From Eutreptiella sp. 'Long Island Sound 2002' (lineage: Eukaryota > Euglenozoa > Euglenophyceae > Eutreptiales > Eutreptiaceae), in contig OZ038380.1 of the NCBI GenBank assembly GCA_964036045.1, positions 189,876,951-189,940,950 on the forward strand: 64,000 bases of DNA. The letters run 5' to 3'. This document shows positions 34,525 to 49,500 of the stretch, in pieces. The notes below the pieces were generated by a model. The model was not told the origin of the DNA. It did not search any database and saw nothing but the letters and a program-made list of their open reading frames with translations. Each line of letters begins with the position of its first letter. Positions within the stretch are counted from its first letter, which is position 1. The position numbers were made by a program, and so were the translations under genes.

Positions 34525-37500
34525 ATGCATTGTCATGGAGCCTGACAGCATGAGTGTGACCTCCTAGGTGTCCTCTAGAGGTCCATAAACCTCAAGCTGA
34601 AGAGATGGCCCACAAACCGTTTTTTTGTACAAATTTCACCGTTCCACTACGTAACTTTTAAGCTTTTTCAGGATGGCTGTTTTTCAGTGATAGTCGGCAA
34701 CCCAAGGCACCCCCCCAGGGCAACGTGGATGCATTGTCATGGAGCCTGACAGCATGAGTGTGACCTCCTAGGTGTCCTCTAGAGGTTCATAAACCTCAAG
34801 CTGAAGAGATGGCCCACAAACCGTTTTTTTTGTACAAATGTCACCGTTCCACTACGTAACTTTTAGGCTTTTTCAGGATGGCTGTTTTCAGTGATAGTCG
34901 GCAACCCAAGGCACCCCCCCAGGGCAATGTGGATGCATTGTCATGGAGCCTGACAGCATGAGTGTGACCTCCTAGGTGTCCTCTAGAGGTTCATAAACCT
35001 CAAGCTGAAGAGATGGCCCGCAAACCATTTTTTTGTACAAATTTCACCGTTCCACTACGTAACTTTTAGGCTTTTTCAAGATGGCTGTTTTCAGTGGTAG
35101 TCGGCAACCCAAGGCACCCCCCCAGGGCAACGTGGATGCATTATCATGGAGCCTGACAGCATGAGTGTGACCTCCTAGGTGTCCTCTAGAGGTCCATAAA
35201 CCTCAAGCTGAAGAGATGGCCCGCAAACCATTTTTTTGTACAAATTTCACCGTTCCACTACGTAACTTTTAGGCTTTTTCAAGATGGCTGTTTTCAGTGG
35301 TAGTCGGCAACCCAAGGCACCCCCCCAGGGCAATGTGGATGCATTGTCATGGAGCCTGACAGCATGAGTGTGACCTCCTAGGTGTCCTCTAGAGGTTCAT
35401 AAACCTCAAGCTGAAGAGATGGCCCACAAACCGTTTTTTTGTACAAATTTCACCATTCCACTACGTAACTTTTAGGCTTTTTCAGGATGGCTGTTTTCAG
35501 TGATAGTCGGCAACCCAAGGCACCCCCCCAGGGCAATGTGGATGCATTGTCATGGAGCCTGACAGCATGAGTGTGACCTCCTAGGTGTCCTCTAGAGGTC
35601 CATAAACCTCAAGCTGAAGAGATGGCCCACAAACCGTTTTTTTGTACAAATTTCACCGTTCCACTACGTAACTTTTAAGCTTTTTCAGGATGGCTGTTTT
35701 TCAGTGATAGTCGGCAACCCAAGGCACCCCCCCAGGGCAACGTGGATGCATTGTCATGGAGCCTGACAGCATGAGTTTGACCTCCTAGGTGTCCTCTAGA
35801 GGTTCATCAACCTCAAGCTGAAGAGATGGCCCGCAAACCATTTTTTTTGTACAAATTTCACCGTTCCACTACGTAACTTTTAGGCTTTTTCAGGATGGCT
35901 GTTTTCAGTAATAGTCGGCAACCCAAGGCACCCCCCCAGGGCAATGTGGATGCATTGTCATGGAGCCTGACAGCATGAGTGTGACCTCCTAGGTGTCGGC
36001 TAGAGGTTCATAAACCTCAAGCTGAAGAGATGGCCCACAAACCGTTTTTTTTGTACAAATGTCACCGTTCCACTACGTAACTTTTAGGCTTTTTCAGGAT
36101 GGCTGTTTTCAGTGATAGTCGGCAACCCAAGGCACCCCCCCAGGGCAATGTGGATGCATTGTCATGGAGCTTGACAGCATGAGTGTGACCTCCTTGGTGT
36201 CCTCTAGAGGTTCATAAACCTCAAGCTGAAGAGATGGCCCGCAACCCGTTTTTTTGTACAAATTTCACCGTTCCACTACGTAACTTTTAGGCTTTTTCAA
36301 GATGGCTGTTTTCAGTAATAGTCGGCAACCCAAGGCACCCCCCCAGGGCAATGTGGATGCATTGTCATTGAGCCTGACAGCATGAGTGTGACCTCCTAGG
36401 TGTCCTCTAGAGGTTCATAAACCTCAAGCTGAAGAGATGGCCCACAAACCGTTTTTTTGTACCAATTTCACCGTTCCAGTACGTAACTTTTAGGCTTTTT
36501 CAGGATGGCTGTTTTCAGTGATAGTCGGCAACCCAAGGCACCCCCCCGGGGCAATGTGGATGCATTGTCACGGAGCCTGACCGCATGAGTGTGACCTCCT
36601 AGGTGTCCTCTAGAGGTTCAGAAACCTCAAGCTGAAGAGATGGCCCACAAACCGTTTTTTTTGTACAAATTTCACCGTTCCACTACGTAACTTTTAGGCT
36701 TTTTCAGGATGGCTGTTTTCAGTGATAGTCGGCAACCCAAGGCACCCCCCCAGGGCAATGTGGATGCATTGTCACGGAGCCTGACAGCATGAGTGTGACC
36801 TCCTAGGTGTCCTCTAGAGGTCCATAAACCTCAAGCTGAAGAGATGGCCCACAAACCGTTTTTTCGTACAAATTTCACCGTTCCACTACGTAACTTTTAA
36901 GCTTTTTCAGGATGGCTGTTTTCAGTGATAGTCGGCAACCCAAGGCAGCCCCCCAGGGCAACGTGGATGCATTGTCACGGAGCCTGACCGCATGAGTGTG
37001 AGCTCCTAGGTGTCCTCTAGAGGTTCATAAACCTCAAGCTGAAGAGATGGCCCACAAACCTTTTTTTTTGTACAAATTTCACCATTCCACTACGTAACTT
37101 TTAGGCTTTTTCAGGATGGCTGTTTTCAGTGATAGTCGGCAACCCAAGGCAGCCCCCCAGGGCAACGTGGATGCATTATCATGGAGCCTGACAGCATGAG
37201 TTTGACCTCCTAGGTGTCCTCTAGAGGTTCATCAACCTCAAGCTGAAGAGATGGCCCGCAAACCATTTTTTTTGTACAAATTTCACCGTTCCACTACGTA
37301 ACTTTTAGGCTTTTTCAGGATGGCTGTTTTCAGTAATAGTCGGCAACCCAAGGCACCCCCCCAGGGCAATGTGGATGCATTGTCATGGAGCCTGACAGCA
37401 TGAGTGTGACCTCCTAGGTGTCGGCTAGAGGTTCATAAACCTCAAGCTGAAGAGATGGCCCACAAACCGTTTTTTTTGTACAAATGTCACCGTTCCACTA

Positions 37501-40500
37501 CGTAACTTTTAGGCTTTTTCAGGATGGCTGTTTTCAGTGATAGTCGGCAACCCAAGGCACCCCCCCAGGGCAATGTGGATGCATTGTCATGGAGCTTGAC
37601 AGCATGAGTGTGACCTCCTAGGTGTCCTCTAGAGGTTCATAAACCTCAAGCTGAAGAGATGGCCCGCAAACCATTTTTTTGTACAAATTTCACCGTTCCA
37701 CTACGTAACTTTTAGGCTTTTTCAAGATGGCTGTTTTCAGTGGTAGTCGGCAACCCAAGGCACCCCCCCGGGGCAACGTGGATGCATTGTCATGGAGCCT
37801 GACAGCATGAGTGTGACCTCCTAGGTGTCCTCTAGAGGTTCATAAACCTCAAGCTGAAGAGATGGCCCACCAATCATTTTTTTGTACAAATGTCACCGTT
37901 CCACTACGTAACTTTTAAGCTTTTTCAGGATGGCTGTTTTCAGTGATAGTCGGCAACCCAAGGCAGCCCCCCAGGGCAACGTGGATGCATTGTCACGGAG
38001 CCTGACCGCATGAGTGTGACCTCCTAGGTGTCCTCTAGAGGTTCATAAACCTCAAGCTGAAGAGATGGCCCACAAACCGTTTTTTTTGTACAAATTTCAC
38101 CATTCCACTACGTAACTTTTAGGCTTTTTCAAGATGGCTGTTTTCAGTGGTAGTCGGCAACCCAAGGCACCCCCCCAGGGCAATGTGGATGCATTGTCAT
38201 GGAGCCTGACAGCATGAGTGTGACCTCCTAGGTGTCGGCTAGAGGTTCATAAACCTCAAGCTGAAGAGATGGCCCACAAACCGTTTTTTTGTACAAATTT
38301 CACCGTTCCACTACGTAACTTTTAAGCTTTTTCAGGATGGCTGTTTTCAGTGATAGTCGGCAACCCAAGGCAGCCCCCCAGGGCAACGTGGATGCATTGT
38401 CACGGAGCCTGACCGCATGAGTGTGACCTCCTAGGTGTCCTCTAGAGGTTCATAAACCTCAAGCTGAAGAGATGGCCCACAAACCGTTTTTTTTGTACAA
38501 ATTTCACCATTCCACTACGTAACTTTTAGGCTTTTTCAGGATGGCTGTTTTCAGTGATAGTCGGCAACCCAAGGCACCCCCCCAGGGCAACGTGGATGCA
38601 TTATCATGGAGCCTGACAGCATGAGTGTGACCTCCTAGGTGTCCTCTAGAGGTTCATAAACCTCAAGCTGAAGAGATGGCCCACCAATCATTTTTTTGTA
38701 CAAATGTCACCGTTCCACTACGTAACTTTTAGGCTTTTTCAGGATGGCTGTTTTCAGTGATAGTCGGCAACCCAAGGCAGCCCCCCAGGGCAACGTGGAT
38801 GCATTGTCACGGAGCCTGACCGCATGAGTGTGACCTCCTAGGTGTCCTCTAGAGGTTCATAAACCTCAAGCTGAAGAGATGGCCCGCAAACCATTTTTTT
38901 GTACAAATTTCACCGTTCCACTACGTAACTTTTAGGCTTTTTCAAGATGGCTGTTTTCAGTGGTAGTCGGCAACCCAAGGCACCCCCCCAGGGCAATGTG
39001 GATGCATTGTCATGGAGCCTGACAGCATGAGTGTGACCTCCTAGGTGTCGGCTAGAGGTTCATAAACCTCAAGCTGAAGAGATGGCCCACAAACCGTTTT
39101 TTTGTACAAATTTCACCGTTCCACTACGTAACTTTTAAGCTTTTTCAGGATGGCTGTTTTCAGTGATAGTCGGCAACCCAAGGCAGCCCCCCAGGGCAAC
39201 GTGGATGCATTGTCACGGAGCCTGACCGCATGAGTGTGACCTCCTAGGTGTCCTCTAGAGGTTCATAAACCTCAAGCTGAAGAGATGGCCCACAAACCGT
39301 TTTTTTTGTACAAATTTCACCATTCCACTACGTAACTTTTAGGCTTTTTCAGGATGGCTGTTTTCAGTGATAGTCGGCAACCCAAGGCACCCCCCCAGGG
39401 CAACGTGGATGCATTATCATGGAGCCTGACAGCATGAGTGTGACCTCCTAGGTGTCCTCTAGAGGTTCATAAACCTCAAGCTGAAGAGATGGCCCACCAA
39501 TCATTTTTTTGTACAAATGTCACCGTTCCACTACGTAACTTTGGGGCTTTTTCAAAATGGCTGTTTTCAGTGATAGTCGGCAACCCAAGGCACCCCCCCA
39601 GAGCAACGTGGATGCATTGTCATGGAGCCTGACAGCATGAGTGTGACCTCCTAGGTGTCGGCTAGAGGTTCATAAACCTCAAGCTGAAGAGATGGCCCAC
39701 AAACCGTTTTTTTTGTACAAATGTCACCGTTCCACTACGTAACTTTTAGGCTTTTTCAGGATGGCTGTTTTCAGTGATAGTCGGCAACCCAAGGCACCCC
39801 CCCAGGGCAATGTGGATGCATTGTCATGGAGCTTGACAGCATGAGTGTGACCTCCTAGGTGTCCTCTAGAGGTTCATAAACCTCAAGCTGAAGAGATGGC
39901 CCACAAACCATTTTTTTGTACAAATTTCACCGTTCCACTACGTAACTTTTAGGCTTTTTCAAGATGGCTGTTTTCAGTGGTAGTCGGCAACCCAAGGCAC
40001 CCCCCCGGGGCAACGTGGATGCATTGTCATGGAGCCTGACAGCATGAGTGTGACCTCCTAGGTGTCCTCTAGAAGTTCATAAACCTCAAGCTGAAGAGAT
40101 GGCCCACAAACCGTTTTTTCGTACAAATTTCACCGTTCCACTACGTAACTTTTAAGCTTTTTCAGGATGGCTGTTTTCAGTGATAGTCGGCAACCCAAGG
40201 CAGCCCCCCAGGGCAACGTGGATGCATTGTCACGGAGCCTGACCGCATGAGTGTGACCTCCTAGGTGTCCTCTAGAGGTTCATAAACCTCAAGCTGAAGA
40301 GATGGCCCACAAACCTTTTTTTTTGTACAAATTTCACCATTCCACTACGTAACTTTTAGGCTTTTTCAGGATGGCTGTTTTCAGTGATAGTCGGCAACCC
40401 AAGGCACCCCCCCAGGGCAACGTGGATGCATTATCATGGAGCCTGACAGCATGAGTTTGACCTCCTAGGTGTCCTCTAGAGGTTCATCAACCTCAAGCTG

Positions 40501-43500
40501 AAGAGATGGCCCGCAAACCATTTTTTTTGTACAAATTTCACCGTTCCACTACGTAACTTTTAGGCTTTTTCAGGATGGCTGTTTTCAGTAATAGTCGGCA
40601 ACCCAAGGCACCCCCCCAGGGCAATGTGGATGCATTGTCATGGAGCCTGACAGCATGAGTGTGACCTCCTAGGTGTCGGCTAGAGGTTCATAAACCTCAA
40701 GCTGAAGAGATGGCCCACAAACCGTTTTTTTTGTACAAATGTCACCGTTCCACTACGTAACTTTTAGGCTTTTTCAGGATGGCTGTTTTCAGTGATAGTC
40801 GGCAACCCAAGGCACCCCCCCAGGGCAATGTGGATGCATTGTCATGGAGCTTGACAGCATGAGTGTGACCTCCTTGGTGTCCTCTAGAGGTTCATAAACC
40901 TCAAGCTGAAGAGATGGCCCGCAACCCGTTTTTTTGTACAAATTTCACCGTTCCACTACGTAACTTTTAGGCTTTTTCAAGATGGCTGTTTTCAGTAATA
41001 GTCGGCAACCCAAGGCACCCCCCCAGGGCAATGTGGATGCATTGTCATTGAGCCTGACAGCATGAGTGTGACCTCCTAGGTGTCCTCTAGAGGTTCATAA
41101 ACCTCAAGCTGAAGAGATGGCCCACAAACCGTTTTTTTGTACCAATTTCACCGTTCCAGTACGTAACTTTTAGGCTTTTTCAGGATGGCTGTTTTCAGTG
41201 ATAGTCGGCAACCCAAGGCACCCCCCCGGGGCAATGTGGATGCATTGTCACGGAGCCTGACCGCATGAGTGTGACCTCCTAGGTGTCCTCTAGAGGTTCA
41301 GAAACCTCAAGCTGAAGAGATGGCCCACAAACCGTTTTTTTTGTACAAATTTCACCGTTCCACTACGTAACTTTTAGGCTTTTTCAGGATGGCTGTTTTC
41401 AGTAATAGTCGGCAACCCAAGGCACCCCCCCAGGGCAATGTGGATGCATTGTCATGGAGCCTGACAGCATGAGTGTGACCTCCTAGGTGTCGGCTAGAGG
41501 TTCATAAACCTCAAGCTGAAGAGATGGCCCACAAACCGTTTTTTTTGTACAAATGTCACCGTTCCACTACGTAACTTTTAGGCTTTTTCAGGATGGCTGT
41601 TTTCAGTGATAGTCGGCAACCCAAGGCACCCCCCCAGGGCAATGTGGATGCATTGTCATGGAGCTTGACAGCATGAGTGTGACCTCCTAGGTGTCCTCTA
41701 GAGGTTCATAAACCTCAAGCTGAAGAGATGGCCCGCAAACCATTTTTTTGTACAAATTTCACCGTTCCACTACGTAACTTTTAGGCTTTTTCAAGATGGC
41801 TGTTTTCAGTGGTAGTCGGCAACCCAAGGCACCCCCCCGGGGCAACGTGGATGCATTGTCATGGAGCCTGACAGCATGAGTGTGACCTCCTAGGTGTCCT
41901 CTAGAAGTTCATAAACCTCAAGCTGAAGAGATGGCCCACAAACCGTTTTTTTGTACAAATTTCACCGTTCCACTACGTAACTTTTAAGCTTTTTCAGGAT
42001 GGCTGTTTTCAGTGATAGTCGGCAACCCAAGGCAGCCCCCCAGGGCAACGTGGATGCATTGTCACGGAGCCTGACCGCATGAGTGTGACCTCCTAGGTGT
42101 CCTCTAGAGGTTCATAAACCTCAAGCTGAAGAGATGGCCCACAAACCGTTTTTTTTGTACAAATTTCACCATTCCACTACGTAACTTTTAGGCTTTTTCA
42201 GGATGGCTGTTTTCAGTGATAGTCGGCAACCCAAGGCACCCCCCCAGGGCAACGTGGATGCATTATCATGGAGCCTGACAGCATGAGTGTGACCTCCTAG
42301 GTGTCCTCTAGAGGTTCATAAACCTCAAGCTGAAGAGATGGCCCACCAATCATTTTTTTGTACAAATGTCACCGTTCCACTACGTAACTTTGGGGCTTTT
42401 TCAAAATGGCTGTTTTCAGTGATAGTCGGCAACCCAAGGCACCCCCCCAGAGCAACGTGGATGCATTGTCATGGAGCCTGACAGCATGAGTGTGACCTCC
42501 TAGGTGTCGGCTAGAGGTTCATAAACCTCAAGCTGAAGAGATGGCCCACAAACCGTTTTTTTTGTACAAATGTCACCGTTCCACTACGTAACTTTTAGGC
42601 TTTTTCAGGATGGCTGTTTTCAGTGATAGTCGGCAACCCAAGGCACCCCCCCAGGGCAATGTGGATGCATTGTCATGGAGCTTGACAGCATGAGTGTGAC
42701 CTCCTAGGTGTCCTCTAGAGGTTCATAAACCTCAAGCTGAAGAGATGGCCCACAAACCATTTTTTTGTACAAATTTCACCGTTCCACTACGTAACTTTTA
42801 GGCTTTTTCAAGATGGCTGTTTTCAGTGGTAGTCGGCAACCCAAGGCACCCCCCCGGGGCAACGTGGATGCATTGTCATGGAGCCTGACAGCATGAGTGT
42901 GACCTCCTAGGTGTCCTCTAGAGGTTCATCAACCTCAAGCTGAAGAGATGGCCCACAAACCGTTTTTTCGTACAAATTTCACCGTTCCACTACGTAACTT
43001 TTAAGCTTTTTCAGGATGGCTGTTTTCAGTGATAGTCGGCAACCCAAGGCAGCCCCCCAGGGCAACGTGGATGCATTGTCACGGAGCCTGACCGCATGAG
43101 TGTGACCTCCTAGGTGTCCTCTAGAGGTTCATAAACCTCAAGCTGAAGAGATGGCCCACAAACCTTTTTTTTTGTACAAATTTCACCATTCCACTACGTA
43201 ACTTTTAGGCTTTTTCAGGATGGCTGTTTTCAGTGATAGTCGGCAACCCAAGGCACCCCCCCAGGGCAACGTGGATGCATTATCATGGAGCCTGACAGCA
43301 TGAGTTTGACCTCCTAGGTGTCCTCTAGAGGTTCATCAACCTCAAGCTGAAGAGATGGCCCGCAAACCATTTTTTTTGTACAAATTTCACCGTTCCACTA
43401 CGTAACTTTTAGGCTTTTTCAGGATGGCTGTTTTCAGTAATAGTCGGCAACCCAAGGCACCCCCCCAGGGCAATGTGGATGCATTGTCATGGAGCCTGAC

Positions 43501-46500
43501 AGCATGAGTGTGACCTCCTAGGTGTCGGCTAGAGGTTCATAAACCTCAAGCTGAAGAGATGGCCCACAAACCGTTTTTTTTGTACAAATGTCACCGTTCC
43601 ACTACGTAACTTTTAGGCTTTTTCAGGATGGCTGTTTTCAGTGATAGTCGGCAACCCAAGGCACCCCCCCAGGGCAATGTGGATGCATTGTCATGGAGCT
43701 TGACAGCATGAGTGTGACCTCCTTGGTGTCCTCTAGAGGTTCATAAACCTCAAGCTGAAGAGATGGCCCGCAACCCGTTTTTTTGTACAAATTTCACCGT
43801 TCCACTACGTAACTTTTAGGCTTTTTCAAGATGGCTGTTTTCAGTAATAGTCGGCAACCCAAGGCACCCCCCCAGGGCAATGTGGATGCATTGTCATTGA
43901 GCCTGACAGCATGAGTGTGACCTCCTAGGTGTCCTCTAGAGGTTCATAAACCTCAAGCTGAAGAGATGGCCCACAAACCGTTTTTTTGTACCAATTTCAC
44001 CGTTCCAGTACGTAACTTTTAGGCTTTTTCAGGATGGCTGTTTTCAGTGATAGTCGGCAACCCAAGGCACCCCCCCGGGGCAATGTGGATGCATTGTCAC
44101 GGAGCCTGACCGCATGAGTGTGACCTCCTAGGTGTCCTCTAGAGGTTCAGAAACCTCAAGCTGAAGAGATGGCCCACAAACCGTTTTTTTTGTACAAATT
44201 TCACCGTTCCACTACGTAACTTTTAGGCTTTTTCAGGATGGCTGTTTTCAGTGATAGTCGGCAACCCAAGGCACCCCCCCAGGGCAATGTGGATGCATTG
44301 TCACGGAGCCTGACAGCATGAGTGTGACCTCCTAGGTGTCCTCTAGAGGTCCATAAACCTCAAGCTGAAGAGATGGCCCACAAACCGTTTTTTCGTACAA
44401 ATTTCACCGTTCCACTACGTAACTTTTAAGCTTTTTCAGGATGGCTGTTTTCAGTGATAGTCGGCAACCCAAGGCAGCCCCCCAGGGCAACGTGGATGCA
44501 TTGTCACGGAGCCTGACCGCATGAGTGTGAGCTCCTAGGTGTCCTCTAGAGGTTCATAAACCTCAAGCTGAAGAGATGGCCCACAAACCTTTTTTTTTGT
44601 ACAAATTTCACCATTCCACTACGTAACTTTTAGGCTTTTTCAGGATGGCTGTTTTCAGTGATAGTCGGCAACCCAAGGCACCCCCCCAGGGCAACGTGGA
44701 TGCATTATCATGGAGCCTGACAGCATGAGTTTGACCTCCTAGGTGTCCTCTAGAGGTTCATCAACCTCAAGCTGAAGAGATGGCCCGCAAACCATTTTTT
44801 TTGTACAAATTTCACCGTTCCACTACGTAACTTTTAGGCTTTTTCAGGATGGCTGTTTTCAGTAATAGTCGGCAACCCAAGGCACCCCCCCAGGGCAATG
44901 TGGATGCATTGTCATGGAGCCTGACAGCATGAGTGTGACCTCCTAGGTGTCGGCTAGAGGTTCATAAACCTCAAGCTGAAGAGATGGCCCACAAACCGTT
45001 TTTTTTGTACAAATGTCACCGTTCCACTACGTAACTTTTAGGCTTTTTCAGGATGGCTGTTTTCAGTGATAGTCGGCAACCCAAGGCACCCCCCCAGGGC
45101 AATGTGGATGCATTGTCATGGAGCTTGACAGCATGAGTGTGACCTCCTTGGTGTCCTCTAGAGGTTCATAAACCTCAAGCTGAAGAGATGGCCCACAAAC
45201 CATTTTTTTGTACAAATTTCACCGTTCCACTACGTAACTTTTAGGCTTTTTCAAGATGGCTGTTTTCAGTGGTAGTCGGCAACCCAAGGCACCCCCCCGG
45301 GGCAACGTGGATGCATTGTCATGGAGCCTGACAGCATGAGTGTGACCTCCTAGGTGTCCTCTAGAAGTTCATAAACCTCAAGCTGAAGAGATGGCCCACA
45401 AACCGTTTTTTTGTACAAATTTCACCGTTCCACTACGTAACTTTTAAGCTTTTTCAGGATGGCTGTTTTCAGTGATAGTCGGCAACCCAAGGCAGCCCCC
45501 CAGGGCAACGTGGATGCATTGTCACGGAGCCTGACCGCATGAGTGTGACCTCCTAGGTGTCCTCTAGAGGTTCATAAACCTCAAGCTGAAGAGATGGCCC
45601 ACAAACCGTTTTTTTTGTACAAATTTCACCATTCCACTACGTAACTTTTAGGCTTTTTCAGGATGGCTGTTTTCAGTAATAGTCGGCAACCCAAGGCACC
45701 CCCCCAGGGCAACGTGGATGCATTATCATGGAGCCTGACAGCATGAGTGTGACCTCCTAGGTGTCCTCTAGAGGTTCATAAACCTCAAGCTGAAGAGATG
45801 GCCCACCAATCATTTTTTTGTACAAATGTCACCGTTCCACTACGTAACTTTGGGGCTTTTTCAAAATGGCTGTTTTCAGTGATAGTCGGCAACCCAAGGC
45901 ACCCCCCCAGAGCAACGTGGATGCATTGTCATGGAGCCTGACAGCATGAGTGTGACCTCCTAGGTGTCGGCTAGAGGTTCATAAACCTCAAGCTGAAGAG
46001 ATGGCCCACAAACCGTTTTTTTTGTACAAATGTCACCGTTCCACTACGTAACTTTTAGGCTTTTTCAGGATGGCTGTTTTCAGTGATAGTCGGCAACCCA
46101 AGGCACCCCCCCAGGGCAATGTGGATGCATTGTCATGGAGCTTGACAGCATGAGTGTGACCTCCTAGGTGTCCTCTAGAGGTTCATAAACCTCAAGCTGA
46201 AGAGATGGCCCACAAACCATTTTTTTGTACAAATTTCACCGTTCCACTACGTAACTTTTAGGCTTTTTCAAGATGGCTGTTTTCAGTGGTAGTCGGCAAC
46301 CCAAGGCACCCCCCCGGGGCAACGTGGATGCATTGTCATGGAGCCTGACAGCATGAGTGTGACCTCCTAGGTGTCCTCTAGAAGTTCATAAACCTCAAGC
46401 TGAAGAGATGGCCCACAAACCGTTTTTTTGTACAAATTTCACCGTTCCACTACGTAACTTTTAAGCTTTTTCAGGATGGCTGTTTTCAGTGATAGTCGGC

Positions 46501-49500
46501 AACCCAAGGCAGCCCCCCAGGGCAACGTGGATGCATTGTCACGGAGCCTGACCGCATGAGTGTGACCTCCTAGGTGTCCTCTAGAGGTTCATAAACCTCA
46601 AGCTGAAGAGATGGCCCACAAACCGTTTTTTTTGTACAAATTTCACCATTCCACTACGTAACTTTTAGGCTTTTTCAGGATGGCTGTTTTCAGTGATAGT
46701 CGGCAACCCAAGGCACCCCCCCAGGGCAACGTGGATGCATTATCATGGAGCCTGACAGCATGAGTGTGACCTCCTAGGTGTCCTCTAGAGGTTCATAAAC
46801 CTCAAGCTGAAGAGATGGCCCACCAATGATTTTTTTGTACAAATGTCACCGTTCCACTACGTAACTTTGGGGCTTTTTCAAAATGGCTGTTTTCAGTGAT
46901 AGTCGGCAACCCAAGGCACCCCCCCAGAGCAACGTGGATGCATTGTCATGGAGGCTGACAGCATGAGTGTGACCTCCTAGGTGTCCTCTAGAGGTTCATA
47001 AACCTCAAGCTGAAGAGATGGCCCACAAACCGTTTTTTTGTACCAATTTCACCGTTCCACTACGTAACTTTTAGGCTTTTTCAAGATGGCTGTTTTCAGT
47101 GGTAGTCGGCAACCCAAGGCAGCCCCCCAGGGCAATGTGGATGCATTGTCATGGAGCCTGACAGCATGAGTGTGACCTCCTAGGTGTCCTCTAGAGGTCC
47201 ATAAACCTCAAGCTGAAGAGATGGCCCACAAACCGTTTTTTTGTACAAATTTCACCGTTCCACTACGTAACTTTTAAGCTTTTTCAGGATGGCTGTTTTT
47301 CAGTGATAGTCGGCAACCCAAGGCACCCCCCCAGGGCAACGTGGATGCATTGTCACGGAGCCTGACAGCATGAGTGTGACCTCCTAGGTGTCCTCTAGAG
47401 GTTCATAAACCTCAAGCTGAAGAGATGGCCCACAAACCGTTTTTTTGTACAAATTTCACCGTTCCAGTACGTAACTTTTAGGCTTTTTCAGGATGGCTGT
47501 TTTCAGTAATAGTCGGCAACCCAAGGCACCCCCCCAGGGCAACGTGGATGCATTGTCATGGAGCCTGACAGCATGAGTGTGACCTCCTAGGTGTCCTCTA
47601 GAGGTTCATAAACCTCAAGCTGAAGAGATGGCCCGCAACCCGTTTTTTTTGTACAAATTTCACCGTTCCACTACGTAACTTTTAGGCTTTTTCAGGATGG
47701 CTGTTTTCAGTAATAGTCGGCAACCCAAGGCACCCCCCCAGGGCAATGTGGATGCATTGTCATTGAGCCTGACAGCATGAGTGTGACCTCCTAGGTGTCC
47801 TCTAGAGGTTCATAAACCTCAAGCTGAAGAGATGGCCCACAAACCGTTTTTTTGTACAAATTTCACCGTTCCAGTACGTAACTTTTAGGCTTTTTCAGGA
47901 TGGCTGTTTTCAGTGATAGTCGGCAACCCAAGGCACCCCCCCGGGGCAATGTGGATGCATTGTCATGGAGCCTGACAGCATGAGTGTGACCTCCTAGGTG
48001 TCCTCTAGAGGTTCATAAACCTCAAGCTGAAGAGATGGCCCACAAACCGTTTTTTTGTACAAATTTCACCGTTCCACTACGTAACTTTTAGGCTTTTTCA
48101 AGATGGCTGTTTTCAGTGGTAGTCGGCAACCCAAGGCACCCCCCCAGGGCAACGTGGATGCATTATCATGGAGCCTGACAGCATGAGTGTGACCTCCTAG
48201 GTGTCCTCTAGAGGTCCATAAACTTCAAGCTGAAGAGATGGCCCACAAACCGTTTTTTTTGTACAAATTTCACCGTTCCACTACGTAACTTTTAAGCTTT
48301 TTCAGGATGGCTGTTTTCAGTGATAGTCGGCAACCCAAGGCAGCCCCCCAGGGCAACGTGGATGCATTGTCACGGAGCCTGACCGCATGAGTGTGACCTC
48401 CTAGGTGTCCTCTAGAGGTTCATAAACCTCAAGCTGAAGAGATGGCCCACAAACCGTTTTTTTTGTACAAATTTCACCATTCCACTACGTAACTTTTAGG
48501 CTTTTTCAGGATGGCTGTTTTCAGTGATAGTCGGCAACCCAAGGCACCCCCCCAGGGCAACGTGGATGCATTATCATGGAGCCTGACAGCATGAGTGTGA
48601 CCTCCTAGGTGTCCTCTAGAGGTTCATCAACCTCAAGCTGAAGAGACGGCCCACCAATCATTTTTTTGTACAAATGTCACCGTTCCACTACGTAACTTTG
48701 GGGCTTTTTCAAAATGGCTGTTTTCAGTGATAGTCGGCAAACCAAGGCACCCCCCCAGAGCAACGTGGATGCATTGTCATGGAGGCTGACAGCATGAGTG
48801 TGACCTCCTAGGTGTCCTCTAGAGGTTCATAAACCTCAAGCTGAAGAGATGGCCCACAAACCGTTTTTTTGTACAAATTTCACCGTTCCACTACGTAACT
48901 TTTAGGCTTTTTCAAGATGGCTGTTTTCAGTGGTAGTCGGCAACCCAAGGCACCCCCCCAGGGCAATGTGGATGCATTGTCATGGAGCCTGACAGCATGA
49001 GTGTGATCTCCTAGGTGTCCTCTAGAGGTCCATAAACCTCAAGCTGAAGAGATGGCCCACAAACCGTTTTTTTGTACAAATTTCACCGTTCCACTACGTA
49101 ACTTTTAAGCTTTTTCAGGATGGCTGTTTTTCAGTGATAGTCGGCAACCCAAGGCACCCCCCCAGGGCAACGTGGATGCATTGTCATGGAGCCTGACAGC
49201 ATGAGTGTGACCTCCTAGGTGTCCTCTAGAGGTTCATAAACCTCAAGCTGAAGAGATGGCCCGCAACCCGTTTTTTTTGTACAAATTTCACCGTTCCACT
49301 ACGTAACTTTTAGGCTTTTTCAGGATGGCTGTTTTCAGTAATAGTCGGCAACCCAAGGCACCCCCCCAGGGCAATGTGGATGCATTGTCATGGAGCCTGA
49401 CAGCATGAGTGTGACCTCCTAGGTGTCCTCTAGAGGTTCATAAACCTCAAGCTGAAGAGATGGCCCACAAACCGTTTTTTTGTACAAATTTCACCGTTCC

